A program made the translations under genes and the position numbers. The notes beneath the pieces were generated by a model that saw nothing but the letters and a program-made list of their open reading frames with translations, was not told where the DNA came from and ran no database searches. Shown one piece after another: positions 33,227 through 41,388 of a stretch of 48,521 nucleotides of DNA (positions are counted from its first letter, which is position 1; each line of letters opens with the position of its first letter). Source of the stretch: Enterocloster bolteae (GTDB taxonomy: Bacteria; Bacillota; Clostridia; Lachnospirales; Lachnospiraceae); assembly GCA_021772025.1 (NCBI GenBank), contig JAETNT010000030.1:1-48521 (forward strand). The letters run 5' to 3'.

Positions 33227-33679
33227 ATGATAAAAGAAACATACAGTCCGCAGGAGACTTATGGCCTGGGGATGGCTCTGGGACGGCAGGCGCGTCCCGG
33301 GGATGTATACTGTCTGAACGGCGATTTGGGTGTGGGAAAAACCGTATTTACTCAGGGGTTTGCTGCCGGACTTGATATAGAAGGGCCGGTTAACAGCCCT
33401 ACTTTTACCATTGTCCAGCAGTATGAGGATGGCCGCCTGCCTCTCTATCATTTTGATGTGTACCGTATCGGGGATGTCAGCGAGATGGATGAGATCGGCT
33501 ATGAGGAATATTTTTATGGTCAGGGAGTAAGCTTAATCGAGTGGTCCAACCTGATCGAAGAAATTTTGCCTGAGACTGTAATCCGGGTAACCATTCAAAA
33601 AAATTTGGAGAAAGGATTTGATTATCGAAAAATAGAGATAGAATCAAATCACTCTGGATTAAGAAAGAGGACGATATGA
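33227..33679 (+). CDS. tsaE: tRNA t6A synthesis ATPase subunit TsaE
   Basis: 150 residues. The P-loop GDLGVGKT (32-39), NSPTFTIVQQY and LYHFDVYRI are family signatures of TsaE, and the acidic/aromatic EWSNLIEE segment near 106 closes the active site. With TsaB and TsaD it transfers threonylcarbamoyl to A37 of ANN-reading tRNAs. It lies first in tsaE-tsaB-rimI, with the usual four-base ATGA overlap to tsaB. tsaD is encoded 12 kb further on in the same window. Confidence 0.95.
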   Translation: MIKETYSPQETYGLGMALGRQARPGDVYCLNGDLGVGKTVFTQGFAAGLDIEGPVNSPTFTIVQQYEDGRLPLYHFDVYRIGDVSEMDEIGYEEYFYGQGVSLIEWSNLIEEILPETVIRVTIQKNLEKGFDYRKIEIESNHSGLRKRTI

Positions 33680-34434
33680 GAATTTTGGGAATTGAAAGCT
33701 CTTCCCTGGTGGCCAGTGTGGCAATTGTCACAGATGGAGTGCTGACGGGAGAGTTCACTATGAATCACAAAAAGACTCACTCCCAGACCTTACTTCCGAT
33801 GCTGGATCAATTGGTTCGGATGGTAGAGATAGAGCTGGACACGGTGGATGCAGTGGCGGTCTCCGGCGGGCCGGGATCTTTTACCGGTCTGCGGATCGGC
33901 TCCGCCACTGCCAAAGGCTTAGGGCTGGCTCTTAAAAAGCCTTTGATCCATGTCCCGACTTTAGATGCCATGGCTTACAATCTATGGGGGAGCAACGCCT
34001 TGATATGCCCTGTTATGGATGCCAGGCGAAACCAGGTTTACACTGGGATTTACCGGGTGGAGGCCCGGTTAGAGATCGTAAAGCCCCAATGCGCTATGGA
34101 TATAAGGGAATTGATACGAGAGTTCAATGCTTTGAACCAGCCTGTGATTTTTTTAGGCGACGGCGTTCCGGCATTTCAAGATTTGATTCAGGAAAATATA
34201 ACGGCTCCTTATGAGTTTGCGCCGCCCCACATGAACCGCCAGCGGGCGGCGTCAGTGGCGGCGTTGGGAGCCATTTATATGAAGGAAGGAAAGACAGAAG
34301 CAGCAGAGGATCACGCTCCGGACTATCTACGAAAGTCCCAGGCCGAGAGAGAGCGGGAAGGAAAAGAGCTGCTTGCCGGAGATGGCGGCCTTCAGCCCTG
34401 CCGGTTTAACCGGCTGGAAACGAGGAAACGGTGA
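33676..34434 (+). CDS. tsaB: tRNA t6A synthesis subunit TsaB
   Basis: 252 residues. The start RILGIESSSLVASVAIV, the HKKTHSQTLLPML segment and SGGPGSFTGLRIGSATAKGL are typical of TsaB, a non-catalytic paralogue of TsaD that holds the complex together. It lacks the metal-binding HxxxH of TsaD, as expected. It overlaps both neighbours by four bases, indicating coupled translation. The tail (about 215-252) is longer and more charged than the family core. Confidence 0.93.
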   Translation: MRILGIESSSLVASVAIVTDGVLTGEFTMNHKKTHSQTLLPMLDQLVRMVEIELDTVDAVAVSGGPGSFTGLRIGSATAKGLGLALKKPLIHVPTLDAMAYNLWGSNALICPVMDARRNQVYTGIYRVEARLEIVKPQCAMDIRELIREFNALNQPVIFLGDGVPAFQDLIQENITAPYEFAPPHMNRQRAASVAALGAIYMKEGKTEAAEDHAPDYLRKSQAEREREGKELLAGDGGLQPCRFNRLETRKR

Positions 34435-34871
34435 TTTGCTTTATGCTCCCCTCCCGCATTCCGGAAGTGGCGGCTATTGAAAAAGCCTGTTTTTCTGACC
34501 CCTGGTCCCCAAAATTGTTAGAGGACAGTCTTCAAAACTCCTGGAATCATTTTTGGGTTGCCCAGGAAGAAGCTTCGGGGATTATTTTAGGTTATGCGGC
34601 TCTCAGCTTGATTGCAGGGGAGGGGGAAATTCAGCGCATCGCCGTTCTCCCTGATGCCCGCAGGCGGGGAATCGCCAGGGAACTGATGGCCGCTATGGAA
34701 AATTTTGTCAAAGAAAATCAGGGACAGGCCCTTACTTTAGAGGTTCGGAGGGGAAATGAAGCTGCCCGGAATCTTTATAAATCCTGCGGTTTTGCAAAAG
34801 AGGCCATCCGCAGGGGGTACTACCGCCGCCCAACCGAGGATGCCATTATCATGTGGAAACGGGGGATTTGA
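34431..34871 (+). CDS. rimI: Ribosomal protein S18-alanine N-acetyltransferase-like GNAT (RimI)
   Basis: 146 residues. A compact GNAT fold with the RimI pattern: RIPEVAAIEKACFSDPWSPKLL at the start, the acetyl-CoA loop IQRIAVLPDARRRGIARELM and EVRRGNEAARNLYKSCGF. GTG start overlapping the tsaB stop by four bases. The tsaE-tsaB-rimI order is widespread, which supports the RimI assignment over another GNAT. In E. coli RimI acetylates the N-terminus of S18; the exact target here is inferred. Confidence 0.9.
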   Translation: MICFMLPSRIPEVAAIEKACFSDPWSPKLLEDSLQNSWNHFWVAQEEASGIILGYAALSLIAGEGEIQRIAVLPDARRRGIARELMAAMENFVKENQGQALTLEVRRGNEAARNLYKSCGFAKEAIRRGYYRRPTEDAIIMWKRGI

Positions 34872-34959
34872 AACATTTTCCACTAAAAATCGGCAAATTT
34901 TCGTATATAATGGAGGAGAATAAAAAGAGTGCCGATTTTGGAGGAAAGGTGATTAAGCT

Positions 34960-35202
34960 ATGAGAAAGTACACAAAGAACGGGCGGTTAGAAACAGTGAT
35001 GTGCAACTGCTGCGGAAAGAAAATGGTTGTAAAGGATGGCATTGTTCGGGAAGGCGCAGTAATGGTGGATCATACATGGGATTTCTTTTCGGAAAAAGAC
35101 GGAGAGGTTCATCATTTTGATCTGTGTGAAGCCTGCTATGACGATTTTATCAATCAATTCCGCATCGAAGCGGACGTGGAAGAGCAGACAGAGTTTTTGT
35201 AA
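34960..35202 (+). CDS. Small zinc-ribbon-like protein
   Basis: 80 residues. Two cysteine pairs (MCNCCGKK near residue 15 and LCEACYDDF near 57) could form a four-cysteine zinc ribbon; between them lies an acidic, aromatic stretch (DHTWDFFSEKDGEVHHF). No known function was recognised. It resembles small conserved hypothetical proteins of Clostridia. AGGTG precedes the ATG, and a TATAAT (34906-34911) without a clear -35 lies upstream. A family II repeat and a terminator follow. Confidence 0.75.
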   Translation: MRKYTKNGRLETVMCNCCGKKMVVKDGIVREGAVMVDHTWDFFSEKDGEVHHFDLCEACYDDFINQFRIEADVEEQTEFL

Positions 35203-35210
35203 AAGTTTAG

Positions 35211-35248
35211 GATGTTGGGGTCAAAAGGTATTTTGGCCCTAGTATCAT
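35211..35248. repeat. Palindromic repeat family II, copy 2
   Basis: Starts GATGTTGGGGTCAAAAGG, matching the reverse complement of the right arm of copy 1 (32451-32470) at 18 of 20 bases; ends CCCTAGTATCAT, partly complementary. It begins eight bases after the zinc-ribbon gene stop. Confidence 0.5.
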
Positions 35249-35257
35249 TTTATGAAG

Positions 35258-35307
35258 AAAAGCGGCAGGTTTCTTTTAGAAAAACAAAAGAAGCCGCCGC
35301 TTTTTTT
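35258..35307 (+). terminator. Intrinsic terminator after the zinc-ribbon gene
   Basis: AAGCGG plus TTTCTTTT pair with AAAAGAAG plus CCGCTT, with a loop between, followed by TTTTTTT. Confidence 0.8.
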
Positions 35308-35336
35308 ATTTTTTTCTTAGCCTTTTTTTAAGTCTG

Positions 35337-35365
35337 TTGAGCTGGGATGAGCGATATGCTACAGT
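35337..35365 (+). promoter_or_regulatory. Candidate promoter of the VWA lipoprotein gene
   Basis: TTGAGC (35337-35342), 17-base spacer, TACAGT (35360-35365). Confidence 0.5.
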
Positions 35366-35388
35366 AAAAGAAAAGGGAGGAAACGATT

Positions 35389-36999
35389 ATGAAAAGGAGA
35401 AGAGAAAAGTACAAGTTGCTAACCGGCGTTTTGCTGGCTGCAGCCTCGACAGTTCTTGTCGGATGCGGGGCGGGAGGAACCGGAAAACAGGAAATGACCG
35501 CCGTGGAGACCGGATTGGCTTACGCTACGGAAGCGGCCGTTCCGGAAGTTCCTGCAGGAATTTCATGGGACAATGAGGCGGCCGCAGCGGCAGAGGAAGA
35601 AGACAGCCTTGCGAAGGAGGATGCAGGAATACCAGAACCTCCCAATACAGAGGAATACGGAAAAATTGTGGAAAATGTTTTTCTTTCCCCTAAAAAGAAT
35701 CCAATATCAACTTTTGCTGCAGATGTAGATACGGCATCTTATGCCAATATCCGCAAACGGATTCTTCGGGGAGAAGAAGTTGATCCGGACAGTGTGAGGA
35801 TTGAAGAGATGATTAATTACTTTTCTTATGCTTATCCGGAACCGGAAGGAGATGTTCCTTTTTCTGTAACCACAGAGATCGGAGACTGTCCCTGGCAGGA
35901 GGGGCATCGGCTATTGCGTATCGGCCTTCAGGCACAAAAACTGGACAAAGAAGCCCTGCCGCCGTCTAATCTGGTATTTTTACTGGATGTATCCGGCTCC
36001 ATGGACAGTGCTGATAAGCTTCCTCTGGTAAAACGGGCGTTTTTGCTTCTTACAGAAAACCTGAAGCCGGAGGACAGGATTTCCATTGTCACCTATGCAT
36101 CCGGTGATCGGATCCTGTTGGAGGGCGCCGGAGGGCAGGATATGCTTGAGATTATGTCAACTATTGAGACTTTGGAAGCCTTCGGAAGTACTAATGGATC
36201 CGCAGGAATCCGAACTGCTTATGAGCTGGCGGAGAAATATTTTATCCCCGGGGGAAATAATCGGGTGATTTTGGCAACGGATGGAGATTTTAATGTAGGA
36301 ATGTCCAGCGAAAGCGGCCTCATCCGTCTTATTGAAGCTCAGAGGGAAAAGGGAGTATTCCTGTCCGTTATGGGATTCGGCATGGGAAATATTAAAGATA
36401 ACAAAATGGAGGCTTTAGCAGATAACGGCAACGGAAACTATGCCTATATTGATGATATTGCAGAAGCCCGCAGAGTATTAATTGAAGAAATGGGAGGCAC
36501 GCTGTTTACTGTGGCAAAGGATGTAAAGATTCAGGTGGAATTTGATCCGGCCGCTATAAAAGAATACCGCCTCATAGGCTATGAAAACCGTTTGATGGCG
36601 GCTGAGGACTTTGACGATGATGAAAAAGACGGGGGCGAACTTGGGGCCGGTCACCGGGTAACCGCAATTTATGAGCTGGCGGTTGAGGACGGTGCGGATT
36701 CTGACGATTCCTGGCTTACGGTCCGGCTTCGTTATAAAGCGCCGGACGGGAAACAAAGCGTTTTGCTGGAGTATCCGGTAGGCCAGGAAAGCGTGCTGTC
36801 GGAGCTTCCTCCGGATTTCAGCTTTGCTGCCGGCGTGGCTCAGACAGGTATGCTGCTTAGAGGCTCTGAATACAGTGGAACATCCGTCTATCAGGATATA
36901 ATTACCCGTTTGAAAACCCTGCCGGATATTACGGAGGACCCCTACAAAGAAGAATTCCTTTATTTGCTTTCCAAATTAAACCGTGGGCAGCAAATGTAA
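35389..36999 (+). CDS. VWA-domain lipoprotein (YfbK-like, DUF3520 C-terminus)
   Basis: 536 residues. Lipoprotein signal peptide with lipobox LVGC (C26), then a Glu/Ala-rich linker to about residue 85. The YfbK-type N-terminal segment (NPISTFAADVDTASYANIR, about 104-122) precedes a von Willebrand A domain (about 194-365) with an intact MIDAS metal site: D200-x-S202-x-S204 in LLDVSGSMDS, a threonine-bearing loop near FGSTNG, and ATDGDFNVG. The end (about 380-530) fits DUF3520. It is probably displayed on the outer face of the membrane. Binding partners are unknown. GGGAGG precedes the ATG, and the gene stands alone. Confidence 0.88.
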   Translation: MKRRREKYKLLTGVLLAAASTVLVGCGAGGTGKQEMTAVETGLAYATEAAVPEVPAGISWDNEAAAAAEEEDSLAKEDAGIPEPPNTEEYGKIVENVFLSPKKNPISTFAADVDTASYANIRKRILRGEEVDPDSVRIEEMINYFSYAYPEPEGDVPFSVTTEIGDCPWQEGHRLLRIGLQAQKLDKEALPPSNLVFLLDVSGSMDSADKLPLVKRAFLLLTENLKPEDRISIVTYASGDRILLEGAGGQDMLEIMSTIETLEAFGSTNGSAGIRTAYELAEKYFIPGGNNRVILATDGDFNVGMSSESGLIRLIEAQREKGVFLSVMGFGMGNIKDNKMEALADNGNGNYAYIDDIAEARRVLIEEMGGTLFTVAKDVKIQVEFDPAAIKEYRLIGYENRLMAAEDFDDDEKDGGELGAGHRVTAIYELAVEDGADSDDSWLTVRLRYKAPDGKQSVLLEYPVGQESVLSELPPDFSFAAGVAQTGMLLRGSEYSGTSVYQDIITRLKTLPDITEDPYKEEFLYLLSKLNRGQQM

Positions 37000-37012
37000 G
37001 ATAACCTATTTA

Positions 37013-37075
37013 TTCCCGCGGGCAACGAGCTAAGTGGGCATGCTTGCATGCACATTTGGCGACTGCCGCGAGGAT
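37013..37075. repeat. Cruciform-forming intergenic element
   Basis: Outer arms TTCCCGCGGGCA and TGCCGCGAGGA pair with two bulges, and an inner GCATGC-TT-GCATGC hairpin lies between them. It sits between the VWA gene and the shared terminator. Only one copy is seen in the window. Confidence 0.4.
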
Positions 37076-37076
37076 C

Positions 37077-37107
37077 AAAAACCCCGTTGCTCTGCAATGG
37101 GGTTTTT
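37077..37107. terminator. Bidirectional intrinsic terminator
   Basis: AAAAACCCC-TTGC pairs with GCAA-GGGGTTTTT around TCT. It serves the VWA gene (forward) and the GntR gene (reverse). Confidence 0.9.
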
Positions 37108-37109
37108 GA

Positions 37110-37796
37110 CTATGTCTTAAAGTAATCCCTATATTCTTCTGAAAAGAGCTTTCCGCCCAACCGCCGCACACCGCCGTAAAGATGGCGCTTTAAAAGCGGT
37201 TCAATAGCGTCGAATGCCTTCTCTTCGATGACATGAAGTAATTCCTCATGCTCTTTCAGCACATCGGGAACATTGCCGCCTTTCATAATATCCAGGCGGA
37301 TGAAGCGGGAATAGTCGGCCTGGGGGCGGGTCAGGGTTTCCCAAAGATACATTTTGTTGGTAGCCTGGAACCATACCTGGTGGGCGGATAAATCTACCGA
37401 TAGGAAATGATTGATATCAAAGTCCTCTTTTTCCGGGTAATCACTGCCGATTTCCAGAAGCTGCTGATGGATATAGGAAAGCCGGGCCATGTCTGTGGGA
37501 GAACATATGTTGAGAAAATCCCGTAATACCATGCATTCCACTGCAAGGCGCTGATAGATTCCCTGACTGGCGATATTCAGATCAATTGCCGTGACAATGG
37601 TTCCGCGGTTGGGGACGATTTGGACAAAGCCGTTCTGGGCAAGCCGCTGCAGTAGGCTGCGGACCGGGGTACGGGAGATATTTAGCCGCTTGCACAAGGT
37701 ATTTTCACTTAAAACTTCTCCGGGGGGGATTTTCAGAGTGACGATTTCCTCCTCAATCTGTTTGTAAAGCTGTTCATTTGTCAGATTATGTTCCAC
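37110..37796 (-). CDS. GntR-family regulator (FCD-type) beside the TRAP transporter
   Basis: 228 residues from GTG 37796. A longer frame reaches 37871, but the consensus promoter lies across that part and GGAGGT stands before the GTG, so the shorter form is correct. The winged helix (about 8-70) reads LYKQIEEEIVTLKIPPGEVLSENTLCKRLNISRTPVRSLLQRL (landmarks) and is followed by a helical ligand domain with VDLSAHQVWFQATN and a late KRHLYGGVRR, FCD-like. It is divergent from the dctPQM operon. TTGTATAC-type sites overlap its own promoter and the dctP promoter, suggesting autoregulation and control of the transporter by a carboxylate ligand. Confidence 0.85.
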   Translation of the reverse strand: MEHNLTNEQLYKQIEEEIVTLKIPPGEVLSENTLCKRLNISRTPVRSLLQRLAQNGFVQIVPNRGTIVTAIDLNIASQGIYQRLAVECMVLRDFLNICSPTDMARLSYIHQQLLEIGSDYPEKEDFDINHFLSVDLSAHQVWFQATNKMYLWETLTRPQADYSRFIRLDIMKGGNVPDVLKEHEELLHVIEEKAFDAIEPLLKRHLYGGVRRLGGKLFSEEYRDYFKT

Positions 37797-37820
37797 GATA
37801 CAGTTTACCTCCGTCCCTTT

Positions 37821-37871
37821 TATACAATCGTATACAAATTCTATTATAAAGGCGAAAAGATGCGCTGTCAA
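37821..37871 (-). promoter_or_regulatory. Consensus promoter of the GntR gene with overlapping operator
   Basis: On the reverse strand a perfect TTGACA (37866-37871), 17-base spacer, perfect TATAAT (37843-37848). Just downstream, 37821-37838 holds two TATACAA repeats (TATACAATCG then TATACAAAT), the same word as at the dctP promoter. Confidence 0.75.
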
Positions 37872-37899
37872 ATAAAATATCGATAAGGGATAAGACTAC

Positions 37900-37909
37900 T
37901 TGTATACAG
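37900..37909. promoter_or_regulatory. TTGTATACAG operator-like site
   Basis: Nine of ten bases of the palindrome TTGTATACAA, upstream of both divergent promoters. Confidence 0.5.
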
Positions 37910-38071
37910 GAATTGCAGAATGAATAATAACCTATCAGAGAGAAAATTGATTAGGGCGATATATAGAAATAACGCGCAATATAAAGCGAATAATTAGAGA
38001 AAATATATAAAAAATAGACAATTTAAAAAGAAAAAAAGAATAGAAAAACATATGGATTCTATATAAAGTGG

Positions 38072-38100
38072 TTGCTTTTTTGTAAGGGTTATGTTAATAT
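38072..38100 (+). promoter_or_regulatory. Promoter of the dctPQM operon
   Basis: TTGCTT (38072-38077), 17-base spacer, TAATAT (38095-38100) with TG extension. The stretch 37910-38070 is AT-rich with no recognisable gene. Confidence 0.65.
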
Positions 38101-38110
38101 CAAATTAAGG

Positions 38111-38120
38111 TTGTATACAA
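38111..38120. promoter_or_regulatory. TTGTATACAA operator at the dctP start site
   Basis: A perfect 10-base palindrome 10 bases after the -10 box, an ideal repressor position. Confidence 0.65.
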
Positions 38121-38186
38121 CAAAATACTTCGGCAGAATTTTACTGCCAGAGGTAACAATAAGAAAGGGCAAGGAGGAACCATATT

Positions 38187-39311
38187 ATGAAAAAGAAAAT
38201 TGCATTGCTAGTGGCAGCAGCTTTGGCGGTAACCAGTCTGACTGCATGCGGCGGCGGAGAGACCGCGGCGACTACTGCAGCGCCGGCCGCAACAGAGGCA
38301 CCTAAGGCAGATGCTCCGGAAACAGAGGCGGCAAAAGAGGAAAAGCCGGCAGCTGAGGGAGAGGATCCGTTTGCAGGGTTAGGTGATTTTACCATGATGG
38401 TAGGTCATGCACAGCCGGAGGATAATCCTCGTTATATTTCTATGGAGAAGTTTGCCGCCGATGTGGCTGAGAAAACTAACGGTCACGTTACCGTAGAGGT
38501 ATTTGGCAATGGCCAGTTAGGCACAGAGAAAGAAATGCTGGAGCAGGTTGTGGCCGGTACTGTTCAGGGCATGAGAGGCGGCCAGTTTGACTTCAGTCCC
38601 CGCCTTCTGATGTTTACGCTGCCGTTCCTGGCCCAGAACCGTGAGCAGGTAACTGCACTGCTGAACAGCGATCTGGCTAAAAAGGTGTGCGCCGAGGCTG
38701 AGGCTGAGACAGGTACGGTAATCATTAACCTGTGTGATGCAGGCGGTTACCGCCAGTTTTCCAACAGCAAGCATCCCATTACCAAACCGGAGGACTTAAA
38801 AGGATTGAAAATGCGTACCAATGGTATGAATACCATCGATAAGACCTTTCTGGCAATGGGTGCTACTACCACTACGATTCCGTACTCTGATCTGTACATG
38901 GGATTGAAAACCGGTGTTGCAGACGGACAGGAAAATCCGTGGGTAAACGTACAGGGGATGAAATTCTATGAGGTTCAGAAGTATTTCACGGAGGTAAATT
39001 ATCAGTTCCATCCGGATCCCTTCTATGTAAATGCTGCATGGTGGAATGAACTTCCGGCTGAATATCAGGAAATCCTTTCTGAATGTGCTACTGAGATGGG
39101 TGTTTACAATGACCAGCTGATTGATGAAAATCAGGGGGCTGCAAAACAGGCTATCATTGATGCGGGCTGTGAGGTTTATGTTCCTACTGAGGAAGAGCTG
39201 CAGGCATTTAAAGATGCTGTTCAGGTGGTTTATGATCAGTGTATTGAGGAAGGTATGCTGACCCAGGAAGAACTGGATGAGATGCTGGACATTGTTGCAA
39301 ACGCAAAATAG
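38187..39311 (+). CDS. dctP: TRAP transporter substrate-binding lipoprotein DctP
   Basis: 374 residues. Lipoprotein signal with lipobox LTAC (C21), an Ala/Thr/Glu linker to about 65, then the DctP fold: VGHAQPEDNPRYISMEKFAADVAEKTNGHV, ELEVFGNGQLGTEKEMLEQV-like segment near 110, and the DLKGLKMRTNG and ADGQENPWVN segments that hold a carboxylate ligand. It captures an organic acid outside the cell for the DctQM channel. AAGGAGG precedes the ATG. The ligand (dicarboxylate, sugar acid or other) cannot be set from sequence. Confidence 0.93.
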   Translation: MKKKIALLVAAALAVTSLTACGGGETAATTAAPAATEAPKADAPETEAAKEEKPAAEGEDPFAGLGDFTMMVGHAQPEDNPRYISMEKFAADVAEKTNGHVTVEVFGNGQLGTEKEMLEQVVAGTVQGMRGGQFDFSPRLLMFTLPFLAQNREQVTALLNSDLAKKVCAEAEAETGTVIINLCDAGGYRQFSNSKHPITKPEDLKGLKMRTNGMNTIDKTFLAMGATTTTIPYSDLYMGLKTGVADGQENPWVNVQGMKFYEVQKYFTEVNYQFHPDPFYVNAAWWNELPAEYQEILSECATEMGVYNDQLIDENQGAAKQAIIDAGCEVYVPTEEELQAFKDAVQVVYDQCIEEGMLTQEELDEMLDIVANAK

Positions 39312-39347
39312 TCAAGAGAAATAACAGGCCGCTACTGGCTGAATGGG

Positions 39348-39405
39348 AATGCTCCTGGAAGTCGGGTACCTGAAGTACCGGGGCTTTCCGGGAGCATTTT
39401 GTTTT
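39348..39405 (+). terminator. Long hairpin between dctP and dctQ (attenuator-like)
   Basis: AATGCTCC...GGGTAC pairs with GTACC...GGAGCATT over about 24 bases with a few mismatches, followed by TTTGTTTT. It would limit transcription into dctQM and give excess binding protein. Confidence 0.7.
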
Positions 39406-40002
39406 ATGAAGTATCCAGCAAAACGCACCGGTGACGCGTTTTGCCGGATTTTTAGAGAGGGGCTGGCTATCATCGAAAAGTTAAAGAAGATAGGGGAAAA
39501 GATATTTGATATTTATTTTGGCATTGGCGTTGTGGCTGTGGGGCTTCTGGCCGTGCTGGTGATTTTTTCTGTTATTGCACGCTATTTTTTTTCGCTTAGC
39601 TGGAAGCAGTTGGCAGAGTTTAATGTAACGCTGTTCGCGTTTACTACCTTCTGGGGGATGGGCATCAATGTTCTGAAGGGTGAGCATGTTATGATTGACA
39701 TTCTCTATGATGCCGTGAAGCCGTCTGTTAAACGGTGGCTGAGCGTAGGAAACTACATTATCGTTCTGGTAGTTGATCTTGTATTTACCTATCAGGGATG
39801 GGTATATGTCGGCGTAGCCGGCAAGCAGATTAGCCAGGGCATGGAAATTCCCATGAAATACATGTACGGGATTATGCCGGTTTGCGGGGGAATCTGTGCA
39901 GTGTGTATTGTGATTAAAATTATTGAATTTATTACTGCGGACATTTCCTATTTTGCACCGAAAAATAAAGCGCTGACCAAGAACGATGCGCCTAACGTAT
40001 AG
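39406..40002 (+). CDS. dctQ: TRAP transporter small membrane subunit DctQ
   Basis: About 198 residues from ATG 39406, with four membrane helices (about 30-55, 65-85, 100-120, 150-175 in this numbering). AVLVIFSVIARYFFSLSWKQLAEFNVTLFAFTTFWGM matches the DctQ signature region (landmarks only). It links the binding protein to the DctM channel. The start is uncertain: the ATG directly follows the attenuator hairpin and its nearest ribosome binding site is inside that hairpin. A better-spaced AGAGAGGGG stands before an ATC at 39469, which would be a rare start. An in-frame start at 39343 would lie upstream of the hairpin and is unlikely. Confidence 0.85.
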   Translation: MKYPAKRTGDAFCRIFREGLAIIEKLKKIGEKIFDIYFGIGVVAVGLLAVLVIFSVIARYFFSLSWKQLAEFNVTLFAFTTFWGMGINVLKGEHVMIDILYDAVKPSVKRWLSVGNYIIVLVVDLVFTYQGWVYVGVAGKQISQGMEIPMKYMYGIMPVCGGICAVCIVIKIIEFITADISYFAPKNKALTKNDAPNV

Positions 40003-40022
40003 AAAGGAGCGGAGTATCAGTT

Positions 40023-41312
40023 ATGGCAATGATTATTCTTTTAGTGCTGCTGATTTTCTTCGCAGCTCTTGGCGTGCCGCTGGCATTTGCAATCGGTGCG
40101 TCCTGTGTAACCTATATTACGACAAATGTTCCTAACTTTCTTTCCATGCTGCCGCAGCGCGTGTGGAACGGTGCGTACAGTGAGCTGATGATCGCCATGC
40201 CGCTGTTTATGCTGGCGGGAGAGTTGATGAATACCGGTGGTATTACCAAACGTATTATTAATTTCTGCCTGCAGATTCTTCGCCCCTTCCACGGCGGCCT
40301 GGGGGAGGTAAATATCGTTGCTTCCATGATTTTCGGCGGCATTTCCGGCTCTTCCGTTGCAGACACTTCTGCTCTGGGAAGTATTCTGATTCCGGCTATG
40401 GAGGATCAGGGCTATCCGCCGGATGCTTCTGCCGGCATTACGGTAGCATCTTCTACCATGGGTATGATTATTCCACCATCCACGCCGATGATCGTGTATT
40501 CTATGATTTCCGGAGCTTCTGTTGGAGCACTGTTTATGGCGGGCGCGGTTCCGGGAATTCTCATCGGCTGCACCCAGCTAATCATGGTATTCTGGATGAG
40601 CCATAAAAAACATTGGCATCCTAAACTGGCGCCTTTTGACAAAAAGGAGTTCACACATGCGATTTTGTCCGGTATTCCGGCGTTGCTGATGCCGCTGTTT
40701 ATTATTGTGTGCGTATCTTTCGGTATCTGTACTGCGTCGGAAAGCGCTGGTATCGCGGTTCTGTATGCGATACTTGTCGGATTTTTTATCTATAGAGAGC
40801 TGACCTGGAAGGCTGTGTGGGAAGCGCTGAAGAAGACATTGATTTCCTCTTCCTCCATTATGCTGATTATCGGCTTTACTACTATTTTTACCTGGGTTCT
40901 GACTATGCAGAAGGTTCCGCAGATTGTGGCAGGATTCTTTATTTCTATGAATATGCCGGCATGGGGGATTGCCCTGATGTTCTGCGTAATGATTCTGATG
41001 ATCGGTACTTTTATCGATGTAAGCCCGGCAATCCTTCTGCTGACTCCGATTATGCTGCCGGTTATGGAGAGCTACGGCTTTTCCGCTCTGCAGTTCGGGG
41101 CAATGATGATTACCGGATTGGCTATCGGCTTGGTTACCCCGCCGGTAGGTATGTGCCTGAATGCATGCAATAAAATTAACCGAATGCCGATTATAGCGAT
41201 TTTTAAGGGTGCGCTGCCTTATGTAATTTGTAATGTATTGGTACTTTTAGCCATCAGTTTGTGGGCGCCCCTTACCACATGGCTTCCGTTGGTATTGGGA
41301 TATAGCTTGTAA
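40023..41312 (+). CDS. dctM: TRAP transporter large membrane subunit DctM
   Basis: 429 residues with about 11-12 membrane helices. Characteristic segments: GVPLAFAIGASCV near the start, MPLFMLAGELMNTGGIT, the GGISGSSVADTSALGSI loop near 105-125 and GIPPSTPMIVYS-like IIPPSTPMIVYSMISG near 150, and GLVTPPVGMCLNACNKI near 370. DctM is the ion-driven channel of the TRAP system. AAAGGAG precedes the ATG, 20 bases after the dctQ stop. Confidence 0.95.
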   Translation: MAMIILLVLLIFFAALGVPLAFAIGASCVTYITTNVPNFLSMLPQRVWNGAYSELMIAMPLFMLAGELMNTGGITKRIINFCLQILRPFHGGLGEVNIVASMIFGGISGSSVADTSALGSILIPAMEDQGYPPDASAGITVASSTMGMIIPPSTPMIVYSMISGASVGALFMAGAVPGILIGCTQLIMVFWMSHKKHWHPKLAPFDKKEFTHAILSGIPALLMPLFIIVCVSFGICTASESAGIAVLYAILVGFFIYRELTWKAVWEALKKTLISSSSIMLIIGFTTIFTWVLTMQKVPQIVAGFFISMNMPAWGIALMFCVMILMIGTFIDVSPAILLLTPIMLPVMESYGFSALQFGAMMITGLAIGLVTPPVGMCLNACNKINRMPIIAIFKGALPYVICNVLVLLAISLWAPLTTWLPLVLGYSL

Positions 41313-41388
41313 GTTGATTCTCAACCGCCCTTGCTACATACTCGATTGCCGGATTGAGGATATTGTGGAGTATATACCTGATAATACG

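Noticed and set aside
37797..37871. Longer N-terminus for the GntR regulator
   Set aside because: A perfect TTGACA-17-TATAAT promoter and the operator lie across it, and GGAGGT points to the GTG at 37796.
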